Positions 30,548-40,241 of a stretch of 44,503 bases of DNA are shown one piece after another (within the stretch, counting starts at the first letter, position 1; every line of letters starts with the position of its first letter). The DNA is from a virus: positions 1-44,503 of the IMG/VR virus record IMGVR_UViG_3300023180_000116; one strand, written 5' to 3'. The translations under genes and the position numbers were made by a program. Below the pieces are notes generated by a model that saw nothing but the letters and a program-made list of their open reading frames with translations, searched no databases and had not been told where the DNA came from.

Positions 30548-31903
30548 TTACACTTCCTCCAGTTCAATAGAGCAATCCCACAAATACATATCATTATTGA
30601 TATCCCGACGAACTAAATTTTCACTGTAAGACTTCACTAATACATTATACTCTGTTTCAGTATAAGGAGTAGTTCCGTTTGAATCAAGATTCAACATCTT
30701 TAAAGTATGCACATCTGGGTCTGAAGCAATAGAATGAATCCTATCTCTACCGAATCGATTATCTACTGTTTGATGTCGCTCACTAGGAAGCATAGTCCAA
30801 CTAATAGAAAAAGTCTTTCTTCCACTAGAGGCTTTATAATACCTGCTTCTACTGGCCGCCCAGTTTCTGTTTTCCACAAAAGACTGAATAATAGATGATT
30901 GGAACTTGCGATTATGCTCGCTTAAAGGCTTGCCATCAATAGAAACTAGAGTCCTAATCGTCTGGACATCTTCGGCAATACTTGGGCTAAATTTAGTCGC
31001 ACCGGCAACCATTCTTGTCTCAGCAGAAAGAATAACAACACCAGGAATGACATTAGATAGTGGAGAACTGACTGTTCCTGACAATGCAGCTCGCCCAAAA
31101 ACTATCTCTTTAGCAGTTATAAAAGAAACAGCCGCACCAGAAGTTACAGAACCAGTAAAAAGAATTTCAAGAGCAGTTGCGCTTGCGGAACCAGAACCTG
31201 ATGTCGATGTAGAACTATAGGCTTGCTTCAATGATGTTGCAGTTAAATCATTACTAATTGACAAACCAGAAGAAGAATAAGCAAACTTAAATGCCTCAGC
31301 ATTAAGTTGACCATCACCATCAGATATTTGAACAGCAGAGTAAGCCTCTTTTAAAGAAACAGCAGTCAAACTTGCTGAACCAGACATGGCGATATTGATA
31401 CCCGGAATTCTAATAGCATCAGATGTTAAATCTGATGTAATAGACACAGACGCTGAGGCGGTGGCAATTTTCGTACCAGCAACCACAACATCAACATCGC
31501 CGCTAGCAGAATCAACACCTGGTATAAGAATCTCAAGAGCAGTAGAAGTTAAAGTTCCACTAACTGACAGAGCCGAAGACGCATAAGCCTCTTTCGTTCC
31601 AGAAACAGCAAGGGTTGTATCGCCATCTAAAAATATCTGACCTTTTAATATTTCAAGAGCAATAGTTACTGTTGCAACGTCGCCATCAAAATTAGGGCTA
31701 GCCAGTTGAATCTCAAAGGCCGTCACAGACGACGTAGCAGACGCAGACAAAGAAGCAGACGCATAAGAAATCTTTGTGCCTTCAACCGTTAAAGACGACT
31801 CGGAAGTCGTTAAAATCTTTGGATATAAAGGATCATTGCCATAAAAATCTACATTGCCAGCAGAAGAAGAAAAAGAATATTTGCTATAATTACCGCTACC
31901 CAT
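30548..31903 (-). CDS. Distal tail protein with about 14 twenty-residue repeats
   Basis: 451 residues in two parts. Residues about 35-320 are a repeat array with a period near 20, core form LTATSLKQAYSS or LTSTALEILIPG, alternating Ser/Ala/Thr strands, likely a stacked beta structure. The C-terminal 120 residues match the neighbouring 139-residue protein: TVDNRFGRDRI against TVDGRKGRDFI, and SYSENLVRRD against SYSESIIRRD, both ending in ELEEV/ELVEA. So this is a tail-ring domain extended by a repeat insert. It lies between that paralogue and the PA14/LamG protein. Confidence 0.82.
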   Translation of the reverse strand: MGSGNYSKYSFSSSAGNVDFYGNDPLYPKILTTSESSLTVEGTKISYASASLSASATSSVTAFEIQLASPNFDGDVATVTIALEILKGQIFLDGDTTLAVSGTKEAYASSALSVSGTLTSTALEILIPGVDSASGDVDVVVAGTKIATASASVSITSDLTSDAIRIPGINIAMSGSASLTAVSLKEAYSAVQISDGDGQLNAEAFKFAYSSSGLSISNDLTATSLKQAYSSTSTSGSGSASATALEILFTGSVTSGAAVSFITAKEIVFGRAALSGTVSSPLSNVIPGVVILSAETRMVAGATKFSPSIAEDVQTIRTLVSIDGKPLSEHNRKFQSSIIQSFVENRNWAASRSRYYKASSGRKTFSISWTMLPSERHQTVDNRFGRDRIHSIASDPDVHTLKMLNLDSNGTTPYTETEYNVLVKSYSENLVRRDINNDMYLWDCSIELEEV

Positions 31904-32322
31904 TATGCCTCCACAAGTTCAAAATTGATCTGATAGTAGACACACTGCCCTACAGGATCTCTTCTAATTATACTCTCTGAGTAACTATCAATAAAACCTG
32001 TATAGGAAACCACGGAACCGTTTGGTTCATCTTTATAAGAAATTGTTACTTGAGGAGCACTGACAGCAAGATTGTAGATAAAGTCCCGTCCCTTACGGCC
32101 ATCAACAGTTTTATCTGAATTTGAAGGGATATATTCATAAGAAACACTCAAAGATCTTTTATTTTTCTTGTGATACCTCTTAATACGACCCCCAGCAGTT
32201 TCAACATCAGAAACATTCAACTGCTCTGAACCGGAGTGCTTAGCAGACCCAACAGTCAACTCGCTGCCGTTCAAAGACAAATACTTAACCAGATCAGTTT
32301 GCTGATTACTAATCACCGCCAT
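31903..32322 (-). CDS. Tail protein paralogous to the C-terminal domain of its neighbour
   Basis: 139 residues directly after the tape measure gene, the usual position of a distal tail (Dit-like) protein. Conserved pieces shared with the downstream 451-residue protein include TVDGRKGRD, a central strand region, and YSESIIRRD with an acidic end (FELVEA). It overlaps the next gene by one base. It probably forms part of the ring joining the tail tube to the tip. Confidence 0.8.
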   Translation of the reverse strand: MAVISNQQTDLVKYLSLNGSELTVGSAKHSGSEQLNVSDVETAGGRIKRYHKKNKRSLSVSYEYIPSNSDKTVDGRKGRDFIYNLAVSAPQVTISYKDEPNGSVVSYTGFIDSYSESIIRRDPVGQCVYYQINFELVEA

Positions 32323-32324
32323 AG

Positions 32325-35300
32325 TTAATAACTCGCTCCCTTATAAGTCGTATAGAAACGATCTTCCATATTAAACTTCTTATCATTAATAGGGCGAATC
32401 TTCATATCATACTGAGAAACCATATTGTTAAACCACTCATCTTCACCAATAAAGTTCTCAACATAAATATTCACAGTCTCAGACTTATTAATAGTGGTGA
32501 CATTCTGACCACCACCAAATCGACCCGGCGTAGCAAACCTCATATTATTCAAAGCCTGAAGAGCAGCCATACCAATATTGCTTACAGCCTTAGAATTAAT
32601 TACAAACTCACCACCGTGCAGCATTGATGGAACACCAGCAGACCTGAATCCAGGAACATACCCACCATACTGTCTCGTAATCGTATTCGGGAACTTCAAA
32701 CCAGCATAAGCCTTAACACCTCTGTCAATGGCTGGACCTTCCTTCGCAAGAGCTTCATTGTAAATCTGCTGATGCTTGCTTGTATTATTGAGAACAAGTT
32801 CAGTAGACATCACTTCAAGGACTTTACTAAGTTTGTCTTTATACAGTTTCAAAGTGTCATATCTAAGACCTGACCAATTATTTTTTGCATAATCATCAAC
32901 AAATGCTTTCACATTCAAACCAGCAGTTTTTCTGGCGAGAGCATCAGCACCCATACCGCTCTGGTTGTATCTAATAATTTCACCACCAGAGCCACCAGAG
33001 CCAGAGCCGCCTCCACCGCCGCCTCCACCGCCGCCTCCACCGCCTCCGCCAGAGCCAGCACCAGCAGCAGCAGAGCCAGCACTCTTGGCAGCCTCTTCCA
33101 TAGCCTCAAAAGCCATCTGAGCCTCAAGAACGTTTGCAATCATCGGGTCCATCAAGTCAGCAAGATCATCAACCTCAGAAATAATATGATCAATAGTTCC
33201 TCTCCACTTATTAAGAATGCTTTCATTAGCATGTTCAATTGCGGCCTCCAAAACCGCCTGAGGTCCATGATTTTCAATAGTCTTCGCAATACCAGTATCA
33301 CCGGTGTCTTTAATCTGATCCTTCAATCCAACAAGAATGGAATCAAAGTTTGTCGTAATCTTCTGACCCTCTTCACTCTCAGGGTCAAAAGCGTTGCCCA
33401 TAGCAGCAAGCATTCCAACAGTCGCACCAACAATGCTGTCCTCTTCATCATTCAAACCGAACTTAGCTTTAGCGGTGGTAATCAGATCATCAAGATTGCT
33501 ACTGAACACACCCACAGTTTTATTAGGCATCTCATTAACAATTTTTGTTTGCATCTCATCAAACGTCTTAGCAAATTCAATAGCATTATCTTCACTAAAC
33601 TGAGTAGCCAGAGCGGTCAACTCATTCAACTGAGACTCATAATCCTCAATTGTCTGAGGGGCAAACTTCGTTATATCCTTAGAAGCCTCCTTGAAAGCGG
33701 CAATCTGCTCTTTAAAGAAATCGTCAGCCTGCTTCTTAGCATCCTTAATAGAGTCCTTAAGGAAAGCAAGATTCTCCTTACGCAAATCATCATTACGCTT
33801 CTGCTCAAGATTTGAAATACTTGCAGCAGAATCCAGTTTGCTCTTCTGCTCTTCACGATCCAACATGCGAGCATCATCAATACGACCCTCGTAAATAGCC
33901 AGCGCACGATTACGTACATAATTCTGGCGGTTCAGTTCACGCTCATCCTGAGCAGCACGCAAATCAGCCTGATACTGCTTCTCTTTAGTCAAAGACTCTT
34001 CAGCTTTCCCCAGCTTATCAATCACCTCAAGTTGATCTTCAAACACAGCAAGAGCCGCATCCCTCTGATCTTCCAAGGCACTAGTCAAATCATCAGTCAC
34101 ACTCTTAATCTCATCAGTCAAATACTCACCAACAAGATCAACAAAAGTCTGACGGATCTCCTGCAAAGCCTCCTTGAACTTATCAGCAAATGCCTCACCA
34201 GCAGCACCACCAGCATCTTCGCTCAAGTCCAAAGTAGGCTCAAGCAACTCATCCATCATCTCATAAGGATTCTCTTCCTCAGCACCCTCAAAGAACTCGT
34301 TAATAAACTCCTTACCAGAACCCTCAGCAATACCACTATCACCCTTAGCCATCTCTTTAAAGAAATCACCAACAACGTCTTTAGCACTTTCAATACTGCC
34401 CGAAATGCCATCAATAAACCCGACAGCGGCATCCTTACCAACAGTAATACCGTATTCAATCAAATCGAAAACAGCATTAACACTATCTTGCATAGTGTCA
34501 CTGAAACCGATGACAGAATCACCAACACCATCAAAGAACCCTCTGACCCCATCAGCAACACCTGCAAAATCAGTTTCAGGAATAAGACCACCGCTAAGGA
34601 AGCTCATTATGCCGCTAACATTGTCAGCAACAAGAGCAAACGCATCAACCAATGTAGCTAAAACATCGCCAACAAGTTTAATACCATGACCAAATGCCTG
34701 AACAATAAAGCTCACAAGTTTTGCAATAATATTCATGATCTTTCGCCCAACAAGCAAATTAAACATCACAAGTTTGTACCAAATTTCAATCACACTTGTT
34801 AACATCCAAGCGAAAACATCAACAATAAACTTAACAGCAGTAAAGAAACCATTGCTAATTTTTTCAAGAATAGGAGCAGCAATTCTCAACAAAGCCTTAC
34901 CAAGATTAAGGAAAGCACTACCAATAGCCTTCAAACCTTCCTTCCAATCACCCTTAAATATTTTAATAAATCCCTTAACAATACCAGTTATAAAACTAAA
35001 CACCTGATAAAACAGATCAGCCCAGATCTTTACAACAGGAACAACAACAGTCTCAATCAACCACTTAAATCCATCAGCAATAGCCTCAATAGCAGTACCA
35101 ATATTAGCCAAAGCAGCACCCATCTTAGAACCAGCATCCTCACCACTATTACCCACACCAGCAATAGTCACAATAAGATCAAGAATAGGACTAATCAAAG
35201 CCATCAAAGCATCTTTAATAGTTGCAAAAGCCTTCTTAAGAGAAGACATCAAACTAGCGCCCTTCGACCTCAAATTATCCATATTCTTCATCACAAGAGC

Positions 35301-38300
35301 AACAACAACACCAATACCAACAAAAATTGCTCCGATACCGCTAGAAATCAATGCAATCTTAAGAAGCTTCATGGCCTTAACACCTCTAAGGATTGAGCCG
35401 ACAAAGCCCTTCATACCAAGACCAGCCTTACTAAACATGCCAGGGGCAGTAGTGCCAAAAGCAACAGAAGCAGCAGTTGCATCAGTAATTGCTTTCTTAG
35501 CAGCAATAAATGGCGCAGCAGCAGCACCCTTTACAGCGCCAGCAGCAGCACCAGCCTTACCAACAACAGCAGACTTAGCACGACCAGCAGCAAGACCGGC
35601 TCGAGTACGCATACCACCCAGACCACCAGCACCAATAGATTGAGCCTGAGCCTCAGTAATCTCTCTGCCCTTAAAGGCAAACTGCTTAACAAGTTTATTG
35701 TTTTCAACAACAGCTTTAGCAGTCAAATTCTTTCTTGCTTCAAAAATTTGAGCCTGATTCTTATTAAAATCAAGCGCCTGCCTTCTTGCCTGCCTAAACG
35801 CAGCCTGCTCCGCTTTTAACTCCCTTTGCTTAGCACCAGCAGCACGCCTTGCAACATCGGCCTGTTTCGTTGCAGCCTTCTTAGCACGCGCATCAGCGGC
35901 AGCAGCCGCTTTAGCAGTTGCTGCATTTTGCTGTCTAATTGCAGCATTCTGTTGATCAACCTTTTGCTTAATGGTTTGATTGTAAAAATCTTCTGCTTGC
36001 TTTTTTCTATTCACAAAAGCCATTCGTTCTCTAGCAGATCTTTTTGCCTCTTCCTGCTTTAGAACATTTGCTTCAAATGCGCTTACAAATCGTCCATTCT
36101 TTCTAACTTGACCTGTTGCCTGATCTACTCTATATTTAGCAGCCTCTGCTTCAGTTATCGCTAAACGCTTAGAAACCGCTTTAATTCGATCTCTTTCAGC
36201 TTTAAAAGTATCTCTTGCGTCGGGAGTCACAACAGGAGGCGCTGGCATACCCTTGTATGGTTTAAATACAGGAGATGCAGCAGTTGCCGCTGTTGCTACT
36301 GGAGCGGTTCCGGAAACACCAGTTATGTTTATCGGTGGAGTCTTCTTTCCTGCACCACCCATCCCCATAGGGGTTCCACCAAAAGTTGTAGATGCCACAC
36401 GATCAGCAGAAGCCTTCATCTCATCAACAAGACTTACAACATCACCAGCCGCAGTTCTTGTCTTATTGAGCATCCCAGTCATGCGACCGAACGAACCAGC
36501 AAGTTTTGCCATAGGGCCATTGCCACTAGCAATCGTCGCAATTAAAGTAGCAAAACGGCTATTCGTGTTAACAATCGTGTCACCCGTTCTAGTCAAACCG
36601 TTCTTCAAGAACATAAGCTTGCTAGCAGAAGCAACAGACTCGACAGAAAGAGTCTTCAAACCCGGCACAACTCTAAGCAGCGAATTAAGCATCACACCAG
36701 AAGCCAGTTTCAACTGACCAAAGATAAACACCAACGGACCAATAGAAGCAACAACCGCACCAAATCCAAGAATTGCTTGCTTAAAGGCAGGAGACAAGTT
36801 TCTAAACGCTGTAGCAAAATCGCTGACTGCCTTAGAAACTTTCTCAATCAACGGAGCAACCGTACTGATTAAATCAGCAGCAATATTCTTGAACGAGTTC
36901 TTCATACGATCAATAGCCGTAGAGGTTGAATTCAAAGCAATGTTAAGCTCGTTCTGAGCCAGTTCCTGTGCATTAGAAGCACCAAGCAACTCAACAAACA
37001 TTGCTTTACCGCCCTGGCTTGAAATCTGATCAATAAGGTCAATGCCCTCAGCATCCTTAAGTTCACGAACCAAGTCACCAAGTTCTTGACGAACCGCCAT
37101 AGCAGCCTCTTTATCTGCCGCCGTAACAATTCGACCATCAATCTCCAAAGCGCCAGACTTGATGTCTTGAATAGATGTATTAGCAATCTTTGCAATATTA
37201 GCAATAGAAGCATAATCATCAACAAGAGTTATACTTGCACCGTGAGCAGCATTCCCAGCCTCCAAAGCCGAGTTAACAATATCAGCAAGAGATTGATTGC
37301 CTACAATAGCAACATTGTTAAGTTCTCTCTGGAATGCAACCAAGTCATCAATAGCAGTAAGAATTCTGGTAGCCTGACGCTTCTGGAATAGGTCGGTGAA
37401 GAACTTTGACACAGTTTCGTCAGAAGCAACATCACGCAACTCCATAGTCGCATCAATAAGACCCTGAATCGAATCAACACCCAGCCCCTGAATCTGATCA
37501 AATGCTTCTTCAAGAACACCAGTAGCATCACCATACGTATCAACAAGATCAGCCATCGTCTGTTCAGCCTTCTTAGTAGGCGAAATAAGTCTCTGGAACG
37601 AAACCTTCAAGCCGTTAGCAGCAGTAGAAACATCGATACCAGCCGCCTTCATCGGAGCAAGCAGACCAGCAGTCTGCGTCATCGTCAAACCAAAAGCAGT
37701 AGCCGCCGCCTGCGCTTCAGGCATAGCAACAGCAAGATCACGGAACGACATAGCCGTGTTGTTTTCAATAGCGTTAAACAACATCAACTGTGCATTCGTT
37801 GCAGCAATAGCAGCAGCCTGCTTCTCTTGAGCAGACATGTTCTGTCTAGTAAGGTTCAACGTTCTCTGCATACCCAAGAACATTGTTTGAGTCAACTCTC
37901 TAGCAGACCCGACATCCATCGAACCCAAAATGGACATCTCAGAAGTAATCTGACTCAGTTTCAAAAGGTTCTCTTCAGAAGAAATACCGAGTTCAGCAAA
38001 GTCAGCAGCGACACCGACAATCAATTCACGACTCAAACCAAACGTCTGGCTAAGATCATAAACAGCATCCTCAAAGGACTTAAGTTGATCAATATTCCTA
38101 TCCGCAATCTTAGCGAATCTAATCAACTCGGAATTGTAAGCCTTAAAAGCATCCAAACCTCTATTAGCAAAAACAAGCAACGGAGTTGTCAAACCAATAA
38201 TAAGACTTCGACCAACGAACTGAGCGTCTTTACCCAGACGCTTAAGTTCCATACCGATGCCTTTAAGGTCACTAATAAAGGCTCTGGCCTTGACTTTCTT

Positions 38301-38657
38301 CATTGCAACAGAAGTCTGCTTAAGACCAGTGGTTAAAACATCAAACTGCCTCTTTGTAATCTGCTTAGAAGACAATCTCTTCTGAAGCATCTGAAGATCT
38401 TTATTGACCCTCTTCAACTCTTGACTCAGCGCAGTTTGATTCTGAGTCAGTTGACGTACATTCTTAGCCTGCTCTACAGCACCACGGCCAGCATTACCAA
38501 GAGCCTTGTTCAAGCCTCTCTGTTGAGCATCAAGATTCTTGGTCAGGCGACCAAGGCCGGACATGTTGAATGCAACATTCTTAAGACTTGATGACAGCTG
38601 TTTTAACTGCTCTTCGCCGTCTACAACTACATTCAGCCTAATATTTTCGTCAGCCAT
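32325..38657 (-). CDS. Tail tape measure protein
   Basis: 2110 residues, the longest gene here. The N-terminal third has the tape-measure core (GLTTPLLVFANRGLDAF, then the AAIAATNAQLMLFNAIE and AAGIDVSTAANGLKVSF region). Coiled-coil and Ala/Lys-rich segments follow, then hydrophobic helices (IGAIFVGIGVVVALVM near residue 1100), further coiled coil (near 1580-1640), a 15-residue glycine run near the C-terminal quarter, and a final globular part ending in FYTTYKGASY. It sets tail length and passes DNA or helps membrane passage at infection. A GATAAT extended -10 at 38672-38680 may give it its own promoter. Confidence 0.95.
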   Translation of the reverse strand: MADENIRLNVVVDGEEQLKQLSSSLKNVAFNMSGLGRLTKNLDAQQRGLNKALGNAGRGAVEQAKNVRQLTQNQTALSQELKRVNKDLQMLQKRLSSKQITKRQFDVLTTGLKQTSVAMKKVKARAFISDLKGIGMELKRLGKDAQFVGRSLIIGLTTPLLVFANRGLDAFKAYNSELIRFAKIADRNIDQLKSFEDAVYDLSQTFGLSRELIVGVAADFAELGISSEENLLKLSQITSEMSILGSMDVGSARELTQTMFLGMQRTLNLTRQNMSAQEKQAAAIAATNAQLMLFNAIENNTAMSFRDLAVAMPEAQAAATAFGLTMTQTAGLLAPMKAAGIDVSTAANGLKVSFQRLISPTKKAEQTMADLVDTYGDATGVLEEAFDQIQGLGVDSIQGLIDATMELRDVASDETVSKFFTDLFQKRQATRILTAIDDLVAFQRELNNVAIVGNQSLADIVNSALEAGNAAHGASITLVDDYASIANIAKIANTSIQDIKSGALEIDGRIVTAADKEAAMAVRQELGDLVRELKDAEGIDLIDQISSQGGKAMFVELLGASNAQELAQNELNIALNSTSTAIDRMKNSFKNIAADLISTVAPLIEKVSKAVSDFATAFRNLSPAFKQAILGFGAVVASIGPLVFIFGQLKLASGVMLNSLLRVVPGLKTLSVESVASASKLMFLKNGLTRTGDTIVNTNSRFATLIATIASGNGPMAKLAGSFGRMTGMLNKTRTAAGDVVSLVDEMKASADRVASTTFGGTPMGMGGAGKKTPPINITGVSGTAPVATAATAASPVFKPYKGMPAPPVVTPDARDTFKAERDRIKAVSKRLAITEAEAAKYRVDQATGQVRKNGRFVSAFEANVLKQEEAKRSARERMAFVNRKKQAEDFYNQTIKQKVDQQNAAIRQQNAATAKAAAAADARAKKAATKQADVARRAAGAKQRELKAEQAAFRQARRQALDFNKNQAQIFEARKNLTAKAVVENNKLVKQFAFKGREITEAQAQSIGAGGLGGMRTRAGLAAGRAKSAVVGKAGAAAGAVKGAAAAPFIAAKKAITDATAASVAFGTTAPGMFSKAGLGMKGFVGSILRGVKAMKLLKIALISSGIGAIFVGIGVVVALVMKNMDNLRSKGASLMSSLKKAFATIKDALMALISPILDLIVTIAGVGNSGEDAGSKMGAALANIGTAIEAIADGFKWLIETVVVPVVKIWADLFYQVFSFITGIVKGFIKIFKGDWKEGLKAIGSAFLNLGKALLRIAAPILEKISNGFFTAVKFIVDVFAWMLTSVIEIWYKLVMFNLLVGRKIMNIIAKLVSFIVQAFGHGIKLVGDVLATLVDAFALVADNVSGIMSFLSGGLIPETDFAGVADGVRGFFDGVGDSVIGFSDTMQDSVNAVFDLIEYGITVGKDAAVGFIDGISGSIESAKDVVGDFFKEMAKGDSGIAEGSGKEFINEFFEGAEEENPYEMMDELLEPTLDLSEDAGGAAGEAFADKFKEALQEIRQTFVDLVGEYLTDEIKSVTDDLTSALEDQRDAALAVFEDQLEVIDKLGKAEESLTKEKQYQADLRAAQDERELNRQNYVRNRALAIYEGRIDDARMLDREEQKSKLDSAASISNLEQKRNDDLRKENLAFLKDSIKDAKKQADDFFKEQIAAFKEASKDITKFAPQTIEDYESQLNELTALATQFSEDNAIEFAKTFDEMQTKIVNEMPNKTVGVFSSNLDDLITTAKAKFGLNDEEDSIVGATVGMLAAMGNAFDPESEEGQKITTNFDSILVGLKDQIKDTGDTGIAKTIENHGPQAVLEAAIEHANESILNKWRGTIDHIISEVDDLADLMDPMIANVLEAQMAFEAMEEAAKSAGSAAAGAGSGGGGGGGGGGGGGGGSGSGGSGGEIIRYNQSGMGADALARKTAGLNVKAFVDDYAKNNWSGLRYDTLKLYKDKLSKVLEVMSTELVLNNTSKHQQIYNEALAKEGPAIDRGVKAYAGLKFPNTITRQYGGYVPGFRSAGVPSMLHGGEFVINSKAVSNIGMAALQALNNMRFATPGRFGGGQNVTTINKSETVNIYVENFIGEDEWFNNMVSQYDMKIRPINDKKFNMEDRFYTTYKGASY

Positions 38658-38671
38658 AGTTCACCATATCA

Positions 38672-38680
38672 ATTATCGCA
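38672..38680 (-). promoter_or_regulatory. Extended -10 candidate for the tape measure gene
   Basis: TGC precedes GATAAT on the minus strand (hexamer 38672-38677). The start would be near 38665, giving a leader of about eight bases before ATG 38657. The hexamer is off consensus at its first base. Confidence 0.4.
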
Positions 38681-38705
38681 TTTTATTACAAATAAAGCAA
38701 TAATC

Positions 38706-39032
38706 CTAGGACTCATACCCCAGTCCAATCGGTATAAATCTTAGATCTCCACCTTCCAAAACCTCAGGAGGTTTAGGCGGCTCAGGATCATACCAATCAT
38801 CATCCCAATCAACTTCTGCACCCTGCGCAGCAGCAGCCACCTTCAGTTGCATAGAGACATCATTATTTGCCGCACGATACAGCAAGAAGAGCTCATCTAA
38901 AGTTAGACTTTCTTCTAACTCCAAAAGGCTCTTCCAGGCTCCGGATCTAACCAGCAACTCGCATTCATATTTTAGGAGAGGGATATCTTCCCAACTTAAA
39001 GGCTCACCCTGAGAGGGGGAGTCCCCCTCCAT
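38706..39032 (-). CDS. Tail assembly chaperone, second frame (T-part of G-T fusion)
   Basis: 108 residues from an ATG overlapping the stop of the upstream chaperone as TGATG. The frame is -1 relative to that gene and open upstream only to a TAG at 39048-39050, just past the CCCAAAC slip site. So the normal product is probably a fusion: the first 100 residues of the upstream frame, then His-Leu, then these 108, about 210 in all. The sequence is acidic with WDDDWYDPEPPKPPE near the end. In lambda-like tails the G-T fusion binds tape measure protein during tail assembly. Independent start at the ATG is possible but has its ribosome site inside the hairpin. Confidence 0.85.
   Translation of the reverse strand: MEGDSPSQGEPLSWEDIPLLKYECELLVRSGAWKSLLELEESLTLDELFLLYRAANNDVSMQLKVAAAAQGAEVDWDDDWYDPEPPKPPEVLEGGDLRFIPIGLGYES
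39013..39029 (-). promoter_or_regulatory. Frameshift-stimulating hairpin
   Basis: On the minus-strand RNA, GAGGGGG pairs with CCCCCTC around a three-base loop: seven base pairs, six of them G-C. It starts eight bases after the slippery site at 39038-39044, within the usual 5-9 base spacer. It also covers the start region of the downstream frame, so it would limit independent translation. Confidence 0.88.
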
Positions 39033-39337
39033 CAGATGTTTGGGTCGCTACCCATAGCAGCAGCCATAAGTTCGCTAAAGCAGCGAAGGTCAAGAATGTC
39101 CTCCAGCGCATCTGCGTCCTCTGCAAGTTCTGGATCAATCTTTGCAAGAGCAATTCCAGCTGCCTCAACCATCTTGTCAATATCCTCATCAGTCATGTCT
39201 GTATCGTCGGTCTTAAGTTCATTCGCAACCTTCATAAACTTACGAAGTTGACGAATAGTAAGCGGCTTAATATTCCTAGTCTTGCCATCCGCAAATACAA
39301 TATCCACACCTGCATTGAGGTCTTTATTCTGTGCCAT
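39032..39337 (-). CDS. Tail assembly chaperone, first frame (G-part)
   Basis: 101 residues; ATG 39337 with AAGGAG five bases upstream. The product is acidic and helical after a short beta start (VDIVFADGKTRNIKPLT), with LRKFMKVANELKTDDTDMTDED and a helical C-terminus (DIDKMVEAAGIALAKIDPEL). Position between major tail and tape measure genes, and the frameshift at its end, identify it as the gpG-type chaperone. It would bind tape measure and tail tube subunits before assembly; most ribosomes stop at TGA to make the short form. Confidence 0.9.
   Translation of the reverse strand: MAQNKDLNAGVDIVFADGKTRNIKPLTIRQLRKFMKVANELKTDDTDMTDEDIDKMVEAAGIALAKIDPELAEDADALEDILDLRCFSELMAAAMGSDPNI
39038..39044 (-). 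other. -1 ribosomal frameshift slippery heptamer CCCAAAC
   Basis: The minus strand reads C CCA AAC in the frame of the upstream chaperone, a canonical X-XXY-YYZ site. A -1 slip re-pairs the tRNAs on CCC and AAA and moves ribosomes into the 38706-39032 frame. The zero-frame stop TGA is two codons later (39032-39034). Confidence 0.92.
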
Positions 39338-39360
39338 TTTTCTCCTTAAATGTCATATAA

Positions 39361-39391
39361 CGAGGAAAACCCTCGGATATGAATTATACCA
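39361..39391 (-). promoter_or_regulatory. Extended -10 promoter and 5' hairpin before tail chaperones
   Basis: TGG precedes a perfect TATAAT (hexamer 39383-39388, TGG 39389-39391). Transcription would begin near 39376. The transcript then starts almost immediately with CGAGG-GTTTT-CCTCG (39361-39375), a 5-bp hairpin at its 5' end, and reaches an AAGGAG ribosome site before 39337. No good -35 is seen. Confidence 0.65.
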
Positions 39392-39430
39392 TACCCAAGG
39401 GTTTCCCAGTGAACTATATTAAGTTTTTTA

Positions 39431-40024
39431 TCAGGCAGTTTCGTCAATAATCTTGCCATACTCGTAGCTGGTGTCAGCTGAGACAGGCAGGATGCGGAAT
39501 GAAACAGCAAAGGTCGTTGCCTCTGCACGCTTCATCGAAATGCTTGATGATTCAAACGAAATTGCACGCTTAGTGTTGAACTTACGGGTACGAGTGCTTG
39601 AGGCATTTGAACCCGGTGCGTTACCGACAATCTGGACAGCCTTCTCGTATGGGTAAACATTCTGCACACCGAACATGAAAGTCTTTGTGTCAGCGCCGTC
39701 GTTGTTCACAAGAACATCGGCACCATCATCGTCCTGATCGTATGACCAAGCGATTGCGAGGTTGTTAAGAGTGGCTTCTGCGAGCGTCGTCTTAAGCATA
39801 ACCTTAACCTTTGACTGGATAACCTTAGCGGCATCTCCATATTGGTCAACTTCAATGTCAACCATGTCTGGCTCCCAAGAAATTTCAACACCTTCTTGAG
39901 TAGCGCCGACAGATGAGAGGCTGTCGAAGTCCGAGTTAGTCATCGAAGTGTTCGATGCGCCTACCTTGACTTCTGCCTCACCCACAACAATATTTGCGGT
40001 AGTAACTGAGCCTGAACCTGGCAT
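39431..40024 (-). CDS. Major tail protein
   Basis: 197 residues; ATG 40024 with AGGAGG six bases upstream. Beta-rich throughout, with GVEISWEPDMVDIEVDQYGD and LNNLAIAWSYD in the first half and TKRAISFESSSISMKRAEATTFAVSFRILP towards the end (broken here into its strands), the pattern of siphovirus tube proteins. Position between tail terminator and tail chaperones confirms it. It stacks in rings to form the tail tube along the tape measure protein. Confidence 0.9.
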   Translation of the reverse strand: MPGSGSVTTANIVVGEAEVKVGASNTSMTNSDFDSLSSVGATQEGVEISWEPDMVDIEVDQYGDAAKVIQSKVKVMLKTTLAEATLNNLAIAWSYDQDDDGADVLVNNDGADTKTFMFGVQNVYPYEKAVQIVGNAPGSNASSTRTRKFNTKRAISFESSSISMKRAEATTFAVSFRILPVSADTSYEYGKIIDETA

Positions 40025-40035
40025 TTTTAATCCTC

Positions 40036-40233
40036 CTATTCAAGAACAAAAATTCTTTTGCCCTTTTTGTCACGCCATTTAGCGATCTTTTTTACGTGTT
40101 CTGGTCTAATCTCACCGGGCTTCTTCCCGATTGCGACACCCTTTTGCCATTCAAATTCGTAAACCGTTTTTCCGACTCTAGCAAAGAAGCCTCCACCAGA
40201 CCTTCCTACGTATGTAATAGTAGTATACTTCAT
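40036..40233 (-). CDS. Hypothetical basic protein (65 aa)
   Basis: Starts MKYTTITYVGRSGGGF, continues as a small beta sheet (YEFEWQKGVAIGK) and ends in a basic helix (EHVKKIAKWRDKKGKR). It may be a small beta-barrel-type protein of the tail region. No ribosome site is present before ATG 40233, but TGGTATTAT ends eight bases upstream, so the message is probably leaderless. Related small proteins between tail terminator and tube genes are common in phages, with unknown role. Confidence 0.75.
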   Translation of the reverse strand: MKYTTITYVGRSGGGFFARVGKTVYEFEWQKGVAIGKKPGEIRPEHVKKIAKWRDKKGKRIFVLE

Positions 40234-40241
40234 ATCTTTTT

